Source: Rhynchopus euleeides (lineage: Eukaryota > Euglenozoa > Diplonemea > Diplonemida > Diplonemidae). From it: a DNA stretch of 64,000 bases. Under the pieces are notes generated by a model. The model made no database searches. It was not told where the DNA came from and was given only the letters and a program-made list of their open reading frames with translations. The stretch spans positions 1,922,001 through 1,986,000 of the forward strand of contig OY723296.1 in the NCBI GenBank assembly GCA_963210315.1, written 5' to 3'. The stretch's first letter is position 1. Each line of letters opens with the position of its first letter. The position numbers were made by a program, and so were the translations under genes. This document shows, in pieces, positions 43,736 to 53,883 of this stretch.

Positions 43736-46700
43736 ATGGGGTCGAGTGCGAGTGTGGAGGAGCACGGGCCGGGATGGTGGGGCAGCACACGCGCTGTGAA
43801 GGAGGCACTGGAGGGCGGGACGTGGCGGCAGCTGCTGGAGATGCACAAGGCTGACGTGAACATGGCAGACCCACACACCGGGCGGACGCTGCTGCACGAG
43901 GTGTTGCAGCCCGGGTGCAGGGGGGGTTCCCGCTGCTGTCGAAGCAGTCAAGTTTCTGGTGGGGTGCGGGGCAGCCAGCGTTCCGGACAGCGAGGGGCGC
44001 ACACCGGTATGGTACGCGCTGCAGCACCATGATGGCCGCACACGCAGTGCGCTGCTGGCAGCCCTCGCCGAGCACGTGGGGAAGATGCAGACGGAGGTGG
44101 TCAGCAGGCTGCGGCACTTCCTCACAGACGAGTGGCCGCCTTTGAGGGCACGTGCTGATGCAGCCCGCACTGCATCGGAGCCACCGCAACAGCAGCAGCC
44201 GCAGGCTCAGCCACCGCTACAAAATGTCACCACACACAAAGCCACCGACAAGGACAAGACGAGCGAGCGGCTGGAGAACCACGTGGACGGGCGCAAGATC
44301 TCCTTCACGCGCAAGGACGTGGGGTGCGAGACACCGCTGCTGGAGTGGCTGGTGCAGCTGCTGGCGGTGCAGCCGGATCTCGGGTACCGGGCAAAGCACG
44401 TGGTCAGCATGCTGCTGGGGCTGCGGTTTGTTGTGCAGCGGTTGCTGCAGCGTGTGGAGAATGCGCCAGACGAGATCGAGGACTGGATGGCGGTAGACGA
44501 CTGGTTCGAGCATCTGTGCGCAGGCTACCTCTTCACCTGCGACTGCGTGGACTACGAAGTCAACAGCGAGACGTGCGATCTTGTGTGCAAGGCAGACGGT
44601 GTACCCATCGTCAAGGAGTACCACAGTAACTTCAGCGACGCGGCTGTGCTGGAGAACCACGGGGCGGGCTACGTGCGCCCGGCACTGTACTTCGGGATGA
44701 ACCAGGCGATGCGGACGATTGGGCTGTCGACGGAAGCGCGTGAGTCTGCGGCAGGCAGCGTGTTCGAGCTTGAGCAGGCACCGGCACAGCTGCACGTGAT
44801 TGCGACGTTCCAGCCGCTGATTGCGAAGCTGACGCGGCTGATCCGGAGCCGGCGGGCGAGCCTGACCACGGTGTTTCGCGGGATCAACGTGAACGTGTCG
44901 GCGCAGTACTAGGTGGGCACGTCAGTGGTGTGGAACGCCTTCACGTCGACGACGAAGGAACAGGGTGTGGCGAAGGACTTCATGTACGGGAAGGCGGGGA
45001 CGTTCTTTGTGATTGTGGCGAAGCAGGGTGCGGCGGAGGTGGGGTTCGCAAGCGTGTTCCCGCAGGAGGCAGAGCTGCTGTACGACAGCAACATCGAGTT
45101 CCGGGTGCAGTGGAAGCTGTCCCCGACGCTGCTGCGCATGGTGGGGCAGCCCTTCGACGTGATTGTGATGCAAGAGGTGGCTGCGCACGAGAACAGCAAC
45201 ATCAGCAGCAACAACAACGACAACGACGACTACTACTCTGTGGCGGACCAGGTTGAGGCGGTGCGGAAGGTGCTGCGGCACACGGCGTCGCTCTTCGCGG
45301 AGTTCCTGGAGGGCTACGTGGAGGGCAGGGTTGGGGACGACACACATGTGGCGGAGTCACAGACGAGGATGCTGCTGCACGAGGTGGACGAGTGGCTGCG
45401 GCAGACGGGCACGGGGAGGGGGCGGAGTCGGGAGCGGGGGAGGCGGTGCGGCATCCGCTGTGCCTGGTCGGGGACGGAGGCACCGGGAAGACATCTGCGG
45501 CGGTTGCGGTATTGTGCCACCTGCTGCAGGCGAAGAACGAGGCTGCAGGCAGGGTGGCAGCCCAGAGAAAGAAGCCCGTGTTCCCAGTCTTTGCGGCGCT
45601 GCCGGCAATTGGTGTGTCCACCTTCACAACACACGGCGGGGTCGACGAGTTCATCGGGAAGTCGTTCGGGCTGGGGGAGGCTGCGTTGGAGCACCTGAGC
45701 AGTGTCTACGACGTTGTGGTGATCTTGGACTCGCTGGACGAGGTGGGGCTGACGCAGACGGATTTGAGCGTGGCGTACAAGGCCAGTGGCGGGCAAGGGG
45801 TGCTGCGGCTGCACCCGTGGTGTGCGAAGCAGTGCAGCGTGATCATGACGACACGCGGCGAGTACCTGAAGAGCGTGGATCACACGCCGTCGCAGATATG
45901 TGGGAAGGGAACCAGGTCGCTGTACATGCAGCCCTTCACACATTCAGACGCGGTAATGTACATCAGCAAGGTGCGCGCGGCAGCGGTGGCGAAGGCGGAG
46001 CAGCAGCGGGTGGACGCGTGCTTCACTGCGGACGTGCAGCGGCAGCTAGCCGACACGGTGCACGGCACATGCGGTGCAGCTGATCGTGATGCAACGGTGA
46101 TGCTCAGCGACCGAGCCCTGGTGGTAGCGATTGTGGAGCGGGCGTGGGTGCTGGCTGGTGCTGACAGCGGCAGCAGCGGCAAAAACAAGACTGCCGTCGC
46201 GGGTGATTCTACAAACAGCGTGGTGCGGGGAAACGAAAACAACGAGTGTGTGGAGGCTGCAGCAGAGGCGGTGATGTTGGCGATGGAAGGCAGAGGCGGC
46301 GGCACACCGCAGGCTGCAGGGTCACCAGTGCTGCTCCGTGACGTGCTTGTGGCGCTGTCGCAGCATGCGGGCTTCTTGGAGCGGAAGGCGGTGCAGCAGC
46401 GTGCGGCCGAACAAATCACAACACCGGTGGACCAGCTGCCAGTTATTCCACACAAAGTCGCAGACGCCGAGGTAGCGGTGCTCTCGCAGCTGCGCAACCC
46501 GTTCCTGCTTCACATGGCGTGTTACGCTCAGCGCGAGCTGTCGTCGTGCAGCGGACAGGCGCAGCAGTCCCTGAGTGATGTCGCGGTGTACGAGGCGTAC
46601 CTGCAGAAGCACGTGCAGGTGGAGTTGCGTCAGGGGGCGTCTGGAGCAGCGCGCGTGGAGGAGGTGCTGCGGGTGGGGAACTGATTGCGTGTGCGATGCT

Positions 46701-48300
46701 GCAGGCACAGACGTGGCAGGCAGGACTGGGCACAGAGCGGGCGCGCCTGTTGCAGGAGGACCACGTGGACCGTACAAGGGCAGACGAGGCGTTCCGGGTC
46801 CTCCCGCTTCGTGTGGAGAGCTTCCACGACGACAGCAGCGCGTTTGCATTCCGCCACAAGACGCTTGGGGAGTTTCTTGTGGCGCGGCGCCTGGCACGGA
46901 AGGGCGGTGTGGGCGAGACGCTTGGGTGCAAAGTGCGCGGGGCGTTCAGCCAGGAGGCCCCGAACGTGCTGCAGTACTTTGCGGACACGGTGCTCGCACG
47001 TGGTGCCGACGCGCTCGAGACAAAGGTGGCGGATGAGCTGCTGCCGCTGGTCCTGGCGACCCGTGATGCTGGCGGTGACGCGGTATCGCTTGCGGCTGCT
47101 TCCAATGCTATGGCACTCGCCGCACGCACGCGGTTTACGTTCAGGTGCGACCTCTCGGGTGTGCTTGTGCAGGACAGCGATCTGCGCCACGCACGCCTGT
47201 GTAGGACTGTGCTGACGGGGAGCCGCTTCCACAACTGCTGGCTGGATCACGCAATTATGTGGCAGGGCAATCTCACAGACTCTGGCTGGAAGGGCTCCTC
47301 CTTCGGTGCCCCTCTCCCGCCTCTGTTGGGTCACACCTCTCCTGTGACGTCCGTGGCTGTCACCCCAGACGGATCGAAAATCATCTCAGGATCCCACGAC
47401 TACAGCGTTCGTGTCTGGGATATATCAACAGGGAAGGAGCTGCAGGAGCTTGAAGGCCACACCTCCTTTGTGTCCTCCGTGACTGTCACACCAGACGGAT
47501 CGAAGATTATCTCAGGATCTGGCGACAAGAGCGTTCGTGTCTGGGATACATCAACGGGGAAGGAGCTGCAGAAGCTTGAAGGCCACACCTCTCCTGTCTT
47601 CCCCGTGGCTGTCACCCCAGACGGATCGAATATCATCTCAGGATCTGGCGACAAGAGCGTTCGTGTCTGGGATATATCAACAGGGAAGGAGCTGCAGAAG
47701 CTTGAAGGCCACACCTCTACTGTCCTCTCCGTGGCTGTCACCCCAGACGGATCGAAGATCATCTCAGGGTCTCGCGACAAGAGTGTTCGTGGCTGGGATA
47801 CATCAACGGGGAAGGAGCTGCAGAAGCTTGAAGGCCACACTGACCATGTGCGCAGCGTGGCTGTCACCCCAGACGGATCGAATATCATCACAGGATCTGA
47901 TGACCACAGCGTTCGTGTCTGGGATATATCAACAGGGAAGGAGCTGCAGAAGCTTGAAGGCCACACCTCTGCTGTCCTCTCCGTGGCTGTCACCCCAGAC
48001 GGATCAAAGATCATCACAGGATCTGATGACAACATCATTCGTGTCTGGGATACATCAACAGGGAAGGGGCGGGAGGAGCTTGAAGGCCACACCTCCTCTG
48101 TGGTCAGCGGAGTTCTGACATCAGGCGTACCCCCCTGTGTTGCTGTTTGTGATGGCAACGTCTGTGCCGCGTCCTGGCGTCTGCGGACTGTGATCGGCGT
48201 TGGGCCCGTTGTGCCTGTACCCTTTCAATGCGCAGGGCTCGACACTGTGACGCCTCCCGCTGCATGCAGTGTGCTTGGTGGGGCTGTGGGTCCTCCGTAG
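43736..48300 (+). pseudogene. Ankyrin - ADP-ribosyltransferase - NACHT - pentapeptide - WD40 gene with broken frame
   Basis: Domains in order: a possible myristoylation start (MGSSASVEEH); two ankyrin-type units (about 43850-44020); an arginine-type ADP-ribosyltransferase fold with motif FRGI (about 44872), FTSTT (about 44940) and an E-x-E (QEAE, about 45065); a NACHT NTPase with Walker A GDGGTGKTS (about 45470) and Walker B VVVILDSLDEV (about 45716); the STAND-type FRHKTLGEFLVARRL motif (about 46850); pentapeptide-like repeats (about 47145-47305); and six full WD40 repeats plus a degenerate seventh (47329-48130). The frame is broken four times: near 43920 (run of 7 G), a TAG at 44910-44912 between the first and second transferase motifs, near 45410 (G-rich run) and near 46675 (run of 4 G). 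Three breaks lie in G runs and could be sequencing errors; TAG could not be explained so. The layout is that of NLR-like sensor proteins. Ends TAG. Confidence 0.78.
47329..48084 (+). repeat. Six near-identical WD40 repeats, 126-bp period
   Basis: Each 42-residue unit has the form GHTS.V.SVAVTPDGSKII then SGS.D.SVRVWD and STGKELQKLE. Unit-to-unit differences are a few bases, mostly in codons for the exposed positions. Confidence 0.93.
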
Positions 48301-48393
48301 TGCACACACGGACCGCAGTGTGACACATGAACGTGTGCAAGGCACATTTGAGTTGTAGCATCTGGAAGCAGCCACTCGTATCCAATGTGTGTG

Positions 48394-48751
48394 TGTGTGT
48401 GGTTATAAAGTTTTAAGGCGGTGTCGCCCTGCACGGGCAGTAGCACCTCCCCTTCAGTATCGCACTCCCGAAGGATTCCCCAACACGGCGTGACACCGGT
48501 TTCGACGCGTACTCTTCGTACCCCTCCCCCCGGCCGCGTCTCTTCAGCGAAGAACCGGGGATAATCGGACCAGGGCTAGCTAAACCCTGGTGGTGTCACG
48601 GGTGGGGTTGGAGAGGGAGAAAAGGAAGAAATGAAGTTGCGAAAAAGTCGAACACTGACACGTGAAATCAATAAAAAAGCGGTATATATCGCCCCCTTGC
48701 TGCGACAAAGACACTAAATAGTCAGGCCGCTCCAAGAGTCTTGAGGGCTTG
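48394..48751 (+). repeat. Left terminal repeat of TRIM-like element
   Basis: 358 bp, ends CAAGAGTCTTGAGGGCTTG. Confidence 0.88.
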
Positions 48752-49190
48752 AAGGAAGAAACAGGTTGCTGATGAGTCTCAGGAGCAGGCACCTTTTGTC
48801 CGCCCACATGACCTTCGCCCGAAGGCGAACCTCGTCCAGCTTGGCTCGATCGCCACAGAGAAGGGGATCATTCTCCGCTGTGGTGAACATCTTAAAAACC
48901 GAGGGTGCAGAGGTGGGGCAGCCCACTGGTGCGACAGCAGACCGCCCCCGGATAGCTATAACTAGTGCATAGGAAGAATACGACGGCACACGCAACAGAT
49001 GCCGAAGGCACAACGGCGGGTCACTTTTAACCACCAGAGGAGTGGCACTCCCGAGGGGTGGGGTAGGGGGGAAGTCACAACACTTTCGAAGGAAGAAAAG
49101 GGGCAAATGGGATGTTTTGTGCAAGGTAGAAAGGAAGTCACAACATGAGGCAGGGGGGATTGCTCATCAGGCCTGGGGGAATAGAGGGTT

Positions 49191-49548
49191 TGTGTGTGGT
49201 TACAAAGTTTTAAGGCGGTGTCGCCCTGCACGGGCAGTAGCACCTCCCCTTCAGTATCGCACTCCCGAAGGATTCCCCAACACGACGTGACACCGGTTTC
49301 GACGCGTACTCTTCGTACCCCTCCCCCCGGCCGCGTCTCTTCAGCGAAGAACCGGGGATAATCGGACCAGGGCTAGCTAAACCCTGGTGGTGTCACGGGT
49401 GGGGTTGGAGAGGGAGAAAAGGAAGAAATGAAGTTGCGAAAAAGTCAAACACTGACACGTGAAATCAATAAAAAAGCGGTATATATCGCCCCCTTGCTGC
49501 GACAAAGACACTAAATAGTCAGGCCGCTCCAAGAGTCTTGAGGGCTTG
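49191..49548 (+). repeat. Right terminal repeat of TRIM-like element
   Basis: 358 bp, preceded by a polypurine tract, followed by a GT microsatellite. Confidence 0.88.
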
Positions 49549-50689
49549 TGTGTGTGTGTGTGTGTCCGCAGGCTTGACTCCATCTACACGGTTGTAGATG
49601 CGTTGTTGGGCGGAATGGGGAGGTGATTTTAAGGTGCTGTGGTTGGGGTACCCAGGTACCAAAGTGGTTTACATTATTGTTGTGCACATTCATGATGCGT
49701 AAAAGTGTAGGAGTGCTTCCGACGATCCTGCTCCTTTTCTGTGTGTCTTGCTATTTCGTGTTCACATGTGCTCCAGTACACGGAAAATGTCACTCCAGTA
49801 CAGCCGCTCTTTACTCGTATTTTGTTTGTTACCAGTTACGAGCGACGAAGCGTAGCGAAGTCGCGAAGTAACGATGGAAATTGACGACACCTTCATGCCA
49901 CTTCACAGGGGCTTACACAGCCTTTGACACAGGAGTGTGCGCTCAACGAAAAGTAGCCCGGATCTGCCTTTTTGCAGTTGCTGGGCAGGGTGTTTCTCTT
50001 ATTATAGCGAAAGGAGTACGATTTTTGTTAGTTCGGCGTAGCCAACTGGGGAAACTTTCTGTGCCTTTAGCTGGATCGTGCGTCACCACTCACACCACTT
50101 CATCAGACCGGGGAGTGGTGTACACAAAGAGTGGGGTCTGCGTTCCAACAAAACAACTTTCGGCAGTAATTGATTTGTTGTCTCGTTTTGCTGTCACTTT
50201 ACGATCCAGCGGGGGCACATATAGCTTTGATGCGTTGTCACAAGTGTGTGTAAAAAATCAAATTGGGGAGCGAGTGGGCTCTCCAAAAACCCCCTCCCTC
50301 CCTCCCCCTCTCGTATGCTTTAAGTGCGAGTATCCCGTAACGAAGATACCCGCACTCCTCCCTCTACACGTTTGGATGCTTGCTGTGGTGGGTGACTTGC
50401 TGCTCACACAAGTGTGCGGAAAAACAAACGGGCTCTCCAAAAACCCCCTCCCTCTCTTTTGAATCTCGCATCTGTCAACCCTGCAGTCCACCCCCGCAGC
50501 CATGTGTCACACACATCAACCCACGCGCCCCACCGGCAGGACAACACCACCCACCCAACCCCCTCGGGTGCACTGCCACACCTCTACGCACCTTGCTGGC
50601 TGCGGGTGTCGGTGGAAGACGGAACACAAGATGTATTGCCGGTGCCCCCGCCGCTAGACGGGAGGGCCCCCCCTCCCCACCCTGCTCCG
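49549..50689. other. Intergenic with dispersed repeat R1 copy 3
   Basis: R1 sequence at 49690-50025. From about 50335 the sequence is duplicated at 55085. A short direct repeat GGGCTCTCCAAAAACCCCCT occurs at 50276 and 50429. No gene supported before the ATG at 50690, although the frame is open from 50414. Confidence 0.6.
49690..50025 (+). repeat. Dispersed repeat family R1, copy 3
   Basis: Matches 29985-30070 and 30258-30472 in order, and 2055-2266; see copy 1. Confidence 0.7.
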
Positions 50690-53575
50690 ATGTCACCCGC
50701 TGCCGGCAACCCGGTGGCGGATTTTGACAGGAAGCTCATCGAGAAGGGCGCGAAGGCGCCGATAAAATCGCTTCTCAATGCGAAGGTTGTGCACCTTAGG
50801 AGGAGCGCTGCGGTGGGGGGGCCGGACTACCTCAACTTCGCGCACAGCGCAGAGACGAAGCTGGAGGCGAAGCGGAAGGAGGTCCGCCAGCGAACCTCCG
50901 CAGGGGTCGACTTCATCAACCTCAACGTGCGGTGCGCCCGCTCCCCCGGGCCCAGACGGGCTGCGCGCCGCACAGCCCCCTCCCTATCGGAGCGACGCGA
51001 TATGGGTAGGAAGGCCGCAGCTGCGACACACCACATTATGTTTGACCTGACGCAGCGCCACCGCCTCTGCCTGTGGGGCACCATTGTTGCCTGCGCGACC
51101 TACGTCTCGCTGGTCGGCCCTCTTAGCGGCCTGCAGACGGAGGGGCAGCAGATGCACCCTGCAAAGCTAATGGTGCTCTCAGCGAGGCGGAGGAACGGCG
51201 GCGGGTGGATTGTGCTGCAGCGGGTGCTCCGCCGCTGCATCGCCTCCTTCCGCACGCGGAAAAAATCCCAGGCGGTTGCCGTTGTGAAGCACATGCTGTT
51301 TACCTGGCGGTCCTCTCTCAAGAACAGCCGCCTTGCGGCGTACCGCTCCAAGGTGGTCTACTCCGCGAGGGTGATACAACGCGCCTTCCGGAATCACCGC
51401 CACTACCTCGCCGCAGCGCAGCACACCCTCCACAGGCAGTGGCTCCGCATCGAGGCGGACAGGCTGGGGCTGCTGTGGGGGCTGATCGCGCGGGAGCTGG
51501 AGAAGGAGGAGAATTTGATCCACCCAAACCCACACCCACACCCACACCCACACCCGCAGCTGCAGCCCCGCTTGGGGGCGGAGCCCGGCACGCTGAACCA
51601 CGACCCGAATATGCCGGTGCAGGCGGTGGGGTGTGACAGGGGGCCCTGTTTTACGGTTCCGGTGGACCCCCTGCCCAGCTATTCGCCTGCGGGATTCGTG
51701 CCGTTCGCCGTGCGGCGCCCCCGGGTGTGGCGCGTGCTGATGGAGCACCGCAGGGCCTGCGTCGCGGCGCAGAGGCGCATCCCCTGCGTTGTCAGCGAGG
51801 AGACCCTCGCCCTCGTCATCCGCAGCGCGGCGCACAGCAGCGGCTCCGCCGTGCCGACGGCAGGCTTCGCACCTCTGCCCCCCGAGGCGGAGACCCCCGG
51901 GGCGGGGCGCGGCGGCCCCCGCGACCCCCCTGCTGCCCCCAACCCCGCAACGCCTGCGCGCCGTGCGCGGCCGAGCTTCTGCGTGCCCCCCACCACCCCC
52001 AGCGCGGGTGGCGGCGGGGGGCGCTCCGCGCCCCCCGCCCTCCCCGCCGGGCAGCAGAAGCAGGCGCGCGGGGGCAGCGGCGGGGGGGGCCCGGCAGCCA
52101 CGCCGCCGGAGGCCGCATTCCGCCCGAGGGGGCGGAGCATCAGCTGCTCCATCGTGTCGCTGCGGCGCGATTCGGAGTCGGAGCAGCGCGGGTTGGCGGC
52201 GGGGGGGTGCCCCGCTGCCGCCACAGCGCTGCCCCCCGGCGGTGACACCACCGCCTCTGCTGCAGAGGGGTACCCGCTGCTGCGGCAGCAGCGGCTCAAG
52301 ATGCGTACAGTCGCGGAGGCTCTCGGGCTGCCGAACGATGCTGCGGTGCGGGCATACCTCGACCCCCCCAAGAAGACCTACCGCGAGTGGGAGGGGGAGC
52401 GTGTCCCGCGTGTGCCGCTGGATGCCGCGAGGTCGGCTCTCAGCGGGACGGTCCGCGAGCTGCTCGCTGGGGAGCGCGCGCGCGCCGTGGTGCAGGCGGG
52501 GCCGCCCCCGATAGAGTTCCCCTCCCTGCACCTCGGTGGGGGCGGGGGGGCGGAGGGGAGGTGCGAAGGGGTGCAGCAGCAGCAGGGCGGGGAGCATGCT
52601 CCGGCGTCGGGGACCCAGCTGGTCCCGCGGCGCGCGCTGCTGCGCCAGGCGCAGCAGCAGGCGGCCTGCGGGCGGAGGGGGGCGGGGCGGGGGGGTGTGT
52701 GGGGGGCGCACACCCCGCGCCCCCCGACGCAGGATGGCGTGTCGGAGGTGTCTGGGTCGTGTGGCTTCGCCTCCCGCTGCCCGTCGCGCCTGTCGAGCAG
52801 CAGGGGGAGCGTTGGCGGTGGCGGGAGGGCCGGCGGCGTGGGTGTGGTGGCGGACGCCAGGGGTGGAGGAGGAGGAGGAGGCGGGGGTGCGGTGGGGAAC
52901 CCTTCTGCCCTGGATGAGGTGTTCCGGGTTGCGCTCGAGATGTCGAGGAGATATCCGGTGCCAGAGGGGGTCCCGCCGGTGGCGCTGTCCTGAGGTTGAA
53001 GGGGGAGGGGGGGTGGGGAAGGAGGTGTTTGCTTTGTTTGTTTTGCCGCACTCCGGAGGGGGGGGGGGTTTTTTAGTTGGCGTGCAAAACAACAGAAACA
53101 GAAACAGAAACAGAAACGACTGATTCTCTTTTGTGAGGGGGAAGGGGGAGAGGGGTGGGGGCTTGCTTGCTGCCGCAGGCGTGTGTGTTGGAAAAGAGAG
53201 CACCGACAGGGTGGGGGAGGGGGGTGTAAGTAAGTGTGTGAGGTGGAGGTCTCTGTGGGAGTCTCCCCGCGGTGTGGTTCGTTGTGTGCTTCTGACAGGA
53301 ATCCATGAGTTCCATGTGAGCGTGTGGGTTTTCCAACTCGACGCGACTGGCCCTCCCCCAAAGAGGGTCTGTGCCGTGGGCAGCCTGTATTATCCCCCTG
53401 TACCTAGTGAGCGAGGCAACGGAGGAGGGGGGGGCAGGGCAGGATTTCCCACACGATGATGATGACAGACAACAGAGAAACACACCCCTCTCTCCCCCCC
53501 CCCTCCCCCGTGTTTTCGTTCTGCCTCTTCCCCCTCCGCACCTCCACACCCCCCCCCCCTCCCCTGCACCACCAC
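50335..53575 (+). repeat. Segmental duplication, copy 1 (IQ-protein gene and flanks)
   Basis: Matches 55085-57300, apart from a 1.42-kb deletion in the second copy (equivalent to 51578-52995) and insertions there. Confidence 0.88.
50690..52993 (+). CDS. IQ-motif protein with long Gly/Pro/Ala-rich tail (767 aa)
   Basis: ATG at 50690 chosen since protein-like, duplicated sequence with substitutions begins here (MSPAAGNPVADFDRKLIEKG). Residues 173-189 (IVLQRVLRRCIASFR) and 225-240 (ARVIQRAFRNHRHY) are IQ-type calmodulin-binding helices, the second close to the canonical IQxxxRxxxxR/H pattern. A hydrophobic stretch at residues 127-148 is possibly membrane-embedded or part of an unspliced intron. 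After a (HP)n run coded by a CCCACA microsatellite, the remaining 450 residues are low complexity but contain one conserved-looking block (LRQQRLKMRTVAEALGLPND to EWEGERVPRVPLD, nt 52281-52420). Ends TGA. A cytoskeletal, calmodulin-regulated role is inference. A decayed copy is downstream. Confidence 0.68.
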   Translation: MSPAAGNPVADFDRKLIEKGAKAPIKSLLNAKVVHLRRSAAVGGPDYLNFAHSAETKLEAKRKEVRQRTSAGVDFINLNVRCARSPGPRRAARRTAPSLSERRDMGRKAAAATHHIMFDLTQRHRLCLWGTIVACATYVSLVGPLSGLQTEGQQMHPAKLMVLSARRRNGGGWIVLQRVLRRCIASFRTRKKSQAVAVVKHMLFTWRSSLKNSRLAAYRSKVVYSARVIQRAFRNHRHYLAAAQHTLHRQWLRIEADRLGLLWGLIARELEKEENLIHPNPHPHPHPHPQLQPRLGAEPGTLNHDPNMPVQAVGCDRGPCFTVPVDPLPSYSPAGFVPFAVRRPRVWRVLMEHRRACVAAQRRIPCVVSEETLALVIRSAAHSSGSAVPTAGFAPLPPEAETPGAGRGGPRDPPAAPNPATPARRARPSFCVPPTTPSAGGGGGRSAPPALPAGQQKQARGGSGGGGPAATPPEAAFRPRGRSISCSIVSLRRDSESEQRGLAAGGCPAAATALPPGGDTTASAAEGYPLLRQQRLKMRTVAEALGLPNDAAVRAYLDPPKKTYREWEGERVPRVPLDAARSALSGTVRELLAGERARAVVQAGPPPIEFPSLHLGGGGGAEGRCEGVQQQQGGEHAPASGTQLVPRRALLRQAQQQAACGRRGAGRGGVWGAHTPRPPTQDGVSEVSGSCGFASRCPSRLSSSRGSVGGGGRAGGVGVVADARGGGGGGGGGAVGNPSALDEVFRVALEMSRRYPVPEGVPPVALS

Positions 53576-53883
53576 TACACGGTGGACTCCCACCCCCTGG
53601 AGCGGGTCTGGACCCCCGCTAGCGGGAGTCTGCCCTGCTATTTTTGGTGCCCAGACGACCCCCGCTCGCGGGGTCCAGACCCCCTCGCGGGGGTCCCGAC
53701 CCCCGATATTCCGATATCCCAAAAAGGTGCACCCTGACGTGTGGGAGTCCACCGTGTACCCATAAGAATCGTCTTTATGACCATGCACCACGCTGAGCAG
53801 GCGCCTGCCTCCTGATTGATTGCAACACACACACAGAGCCACACCACCCTGCAGGGCGCTGCTAACTTTTCACAGGCGTGGTT
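52994..53883. other. Intergenic with TA-inserted MITE
   Basis: G/C runs, an (ACAGAA)n tract at 53091-53116, and MITE 53578-53756. The string GCTAACTTTTCACAG at 53861-53875 looks like a branch point plus acceptor, so the next gene may have an intron in its 5'UTR. Confidence 0.55.
53578..53756 (+). mobile_element. TA-inserted MITE (179 bp), copy 1
   Basis: Terminal inverted repeats CACGGTGGACTCCCA / TGGGAGTCCACCGTG, with TA on both sides (53576-53577, 53757-53758). The interior has smaller inverted blocks such as CCCCGCTAGCGGG. A second copy lies inverted at 57019-57205. TA duplication suggests Tc1/mariner mobilisation. Confidence 0.88.

Larger units (their letters stand above)
48394..49548 (+). 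mobile_element. TRIM-like miniature LTR element, 1155 bp
   Basis: Direct repeats 48394-48751 and 49191-49548 (358 bp) differ by about three substitutions. They begin TGTGTGTGGTTA and contain TATATATCG, an AATAAA and CTGCACGGGCAG. The 439-bp interior has no gene and ends in a purine tract GGGGGAATAGAGGG just before the right repeat, as expected of an LTR element's polypurine tract. Both flanks are GT microsatellite, so a target duplication cannot be read. The repeats do not end in CA, so exact edges are uncertain. Confidence 0.75.

Noticed and set aside
44910..44912. TAG as a reassigned or read-through sense codon
   Set aside because: TAG ends the RRM, 26802, WD40 and lectin genes in the same window, so general reassignment is not supported; read-through cannot be shown from sequence.
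50414..50689. Upstream extension of the IQ-motif protein
   Set aside because: The duplicate differs here by non-coding-like changes, the sequence is low-complexity Pro/His, and the ATG at 50690 begins the protein-like part.
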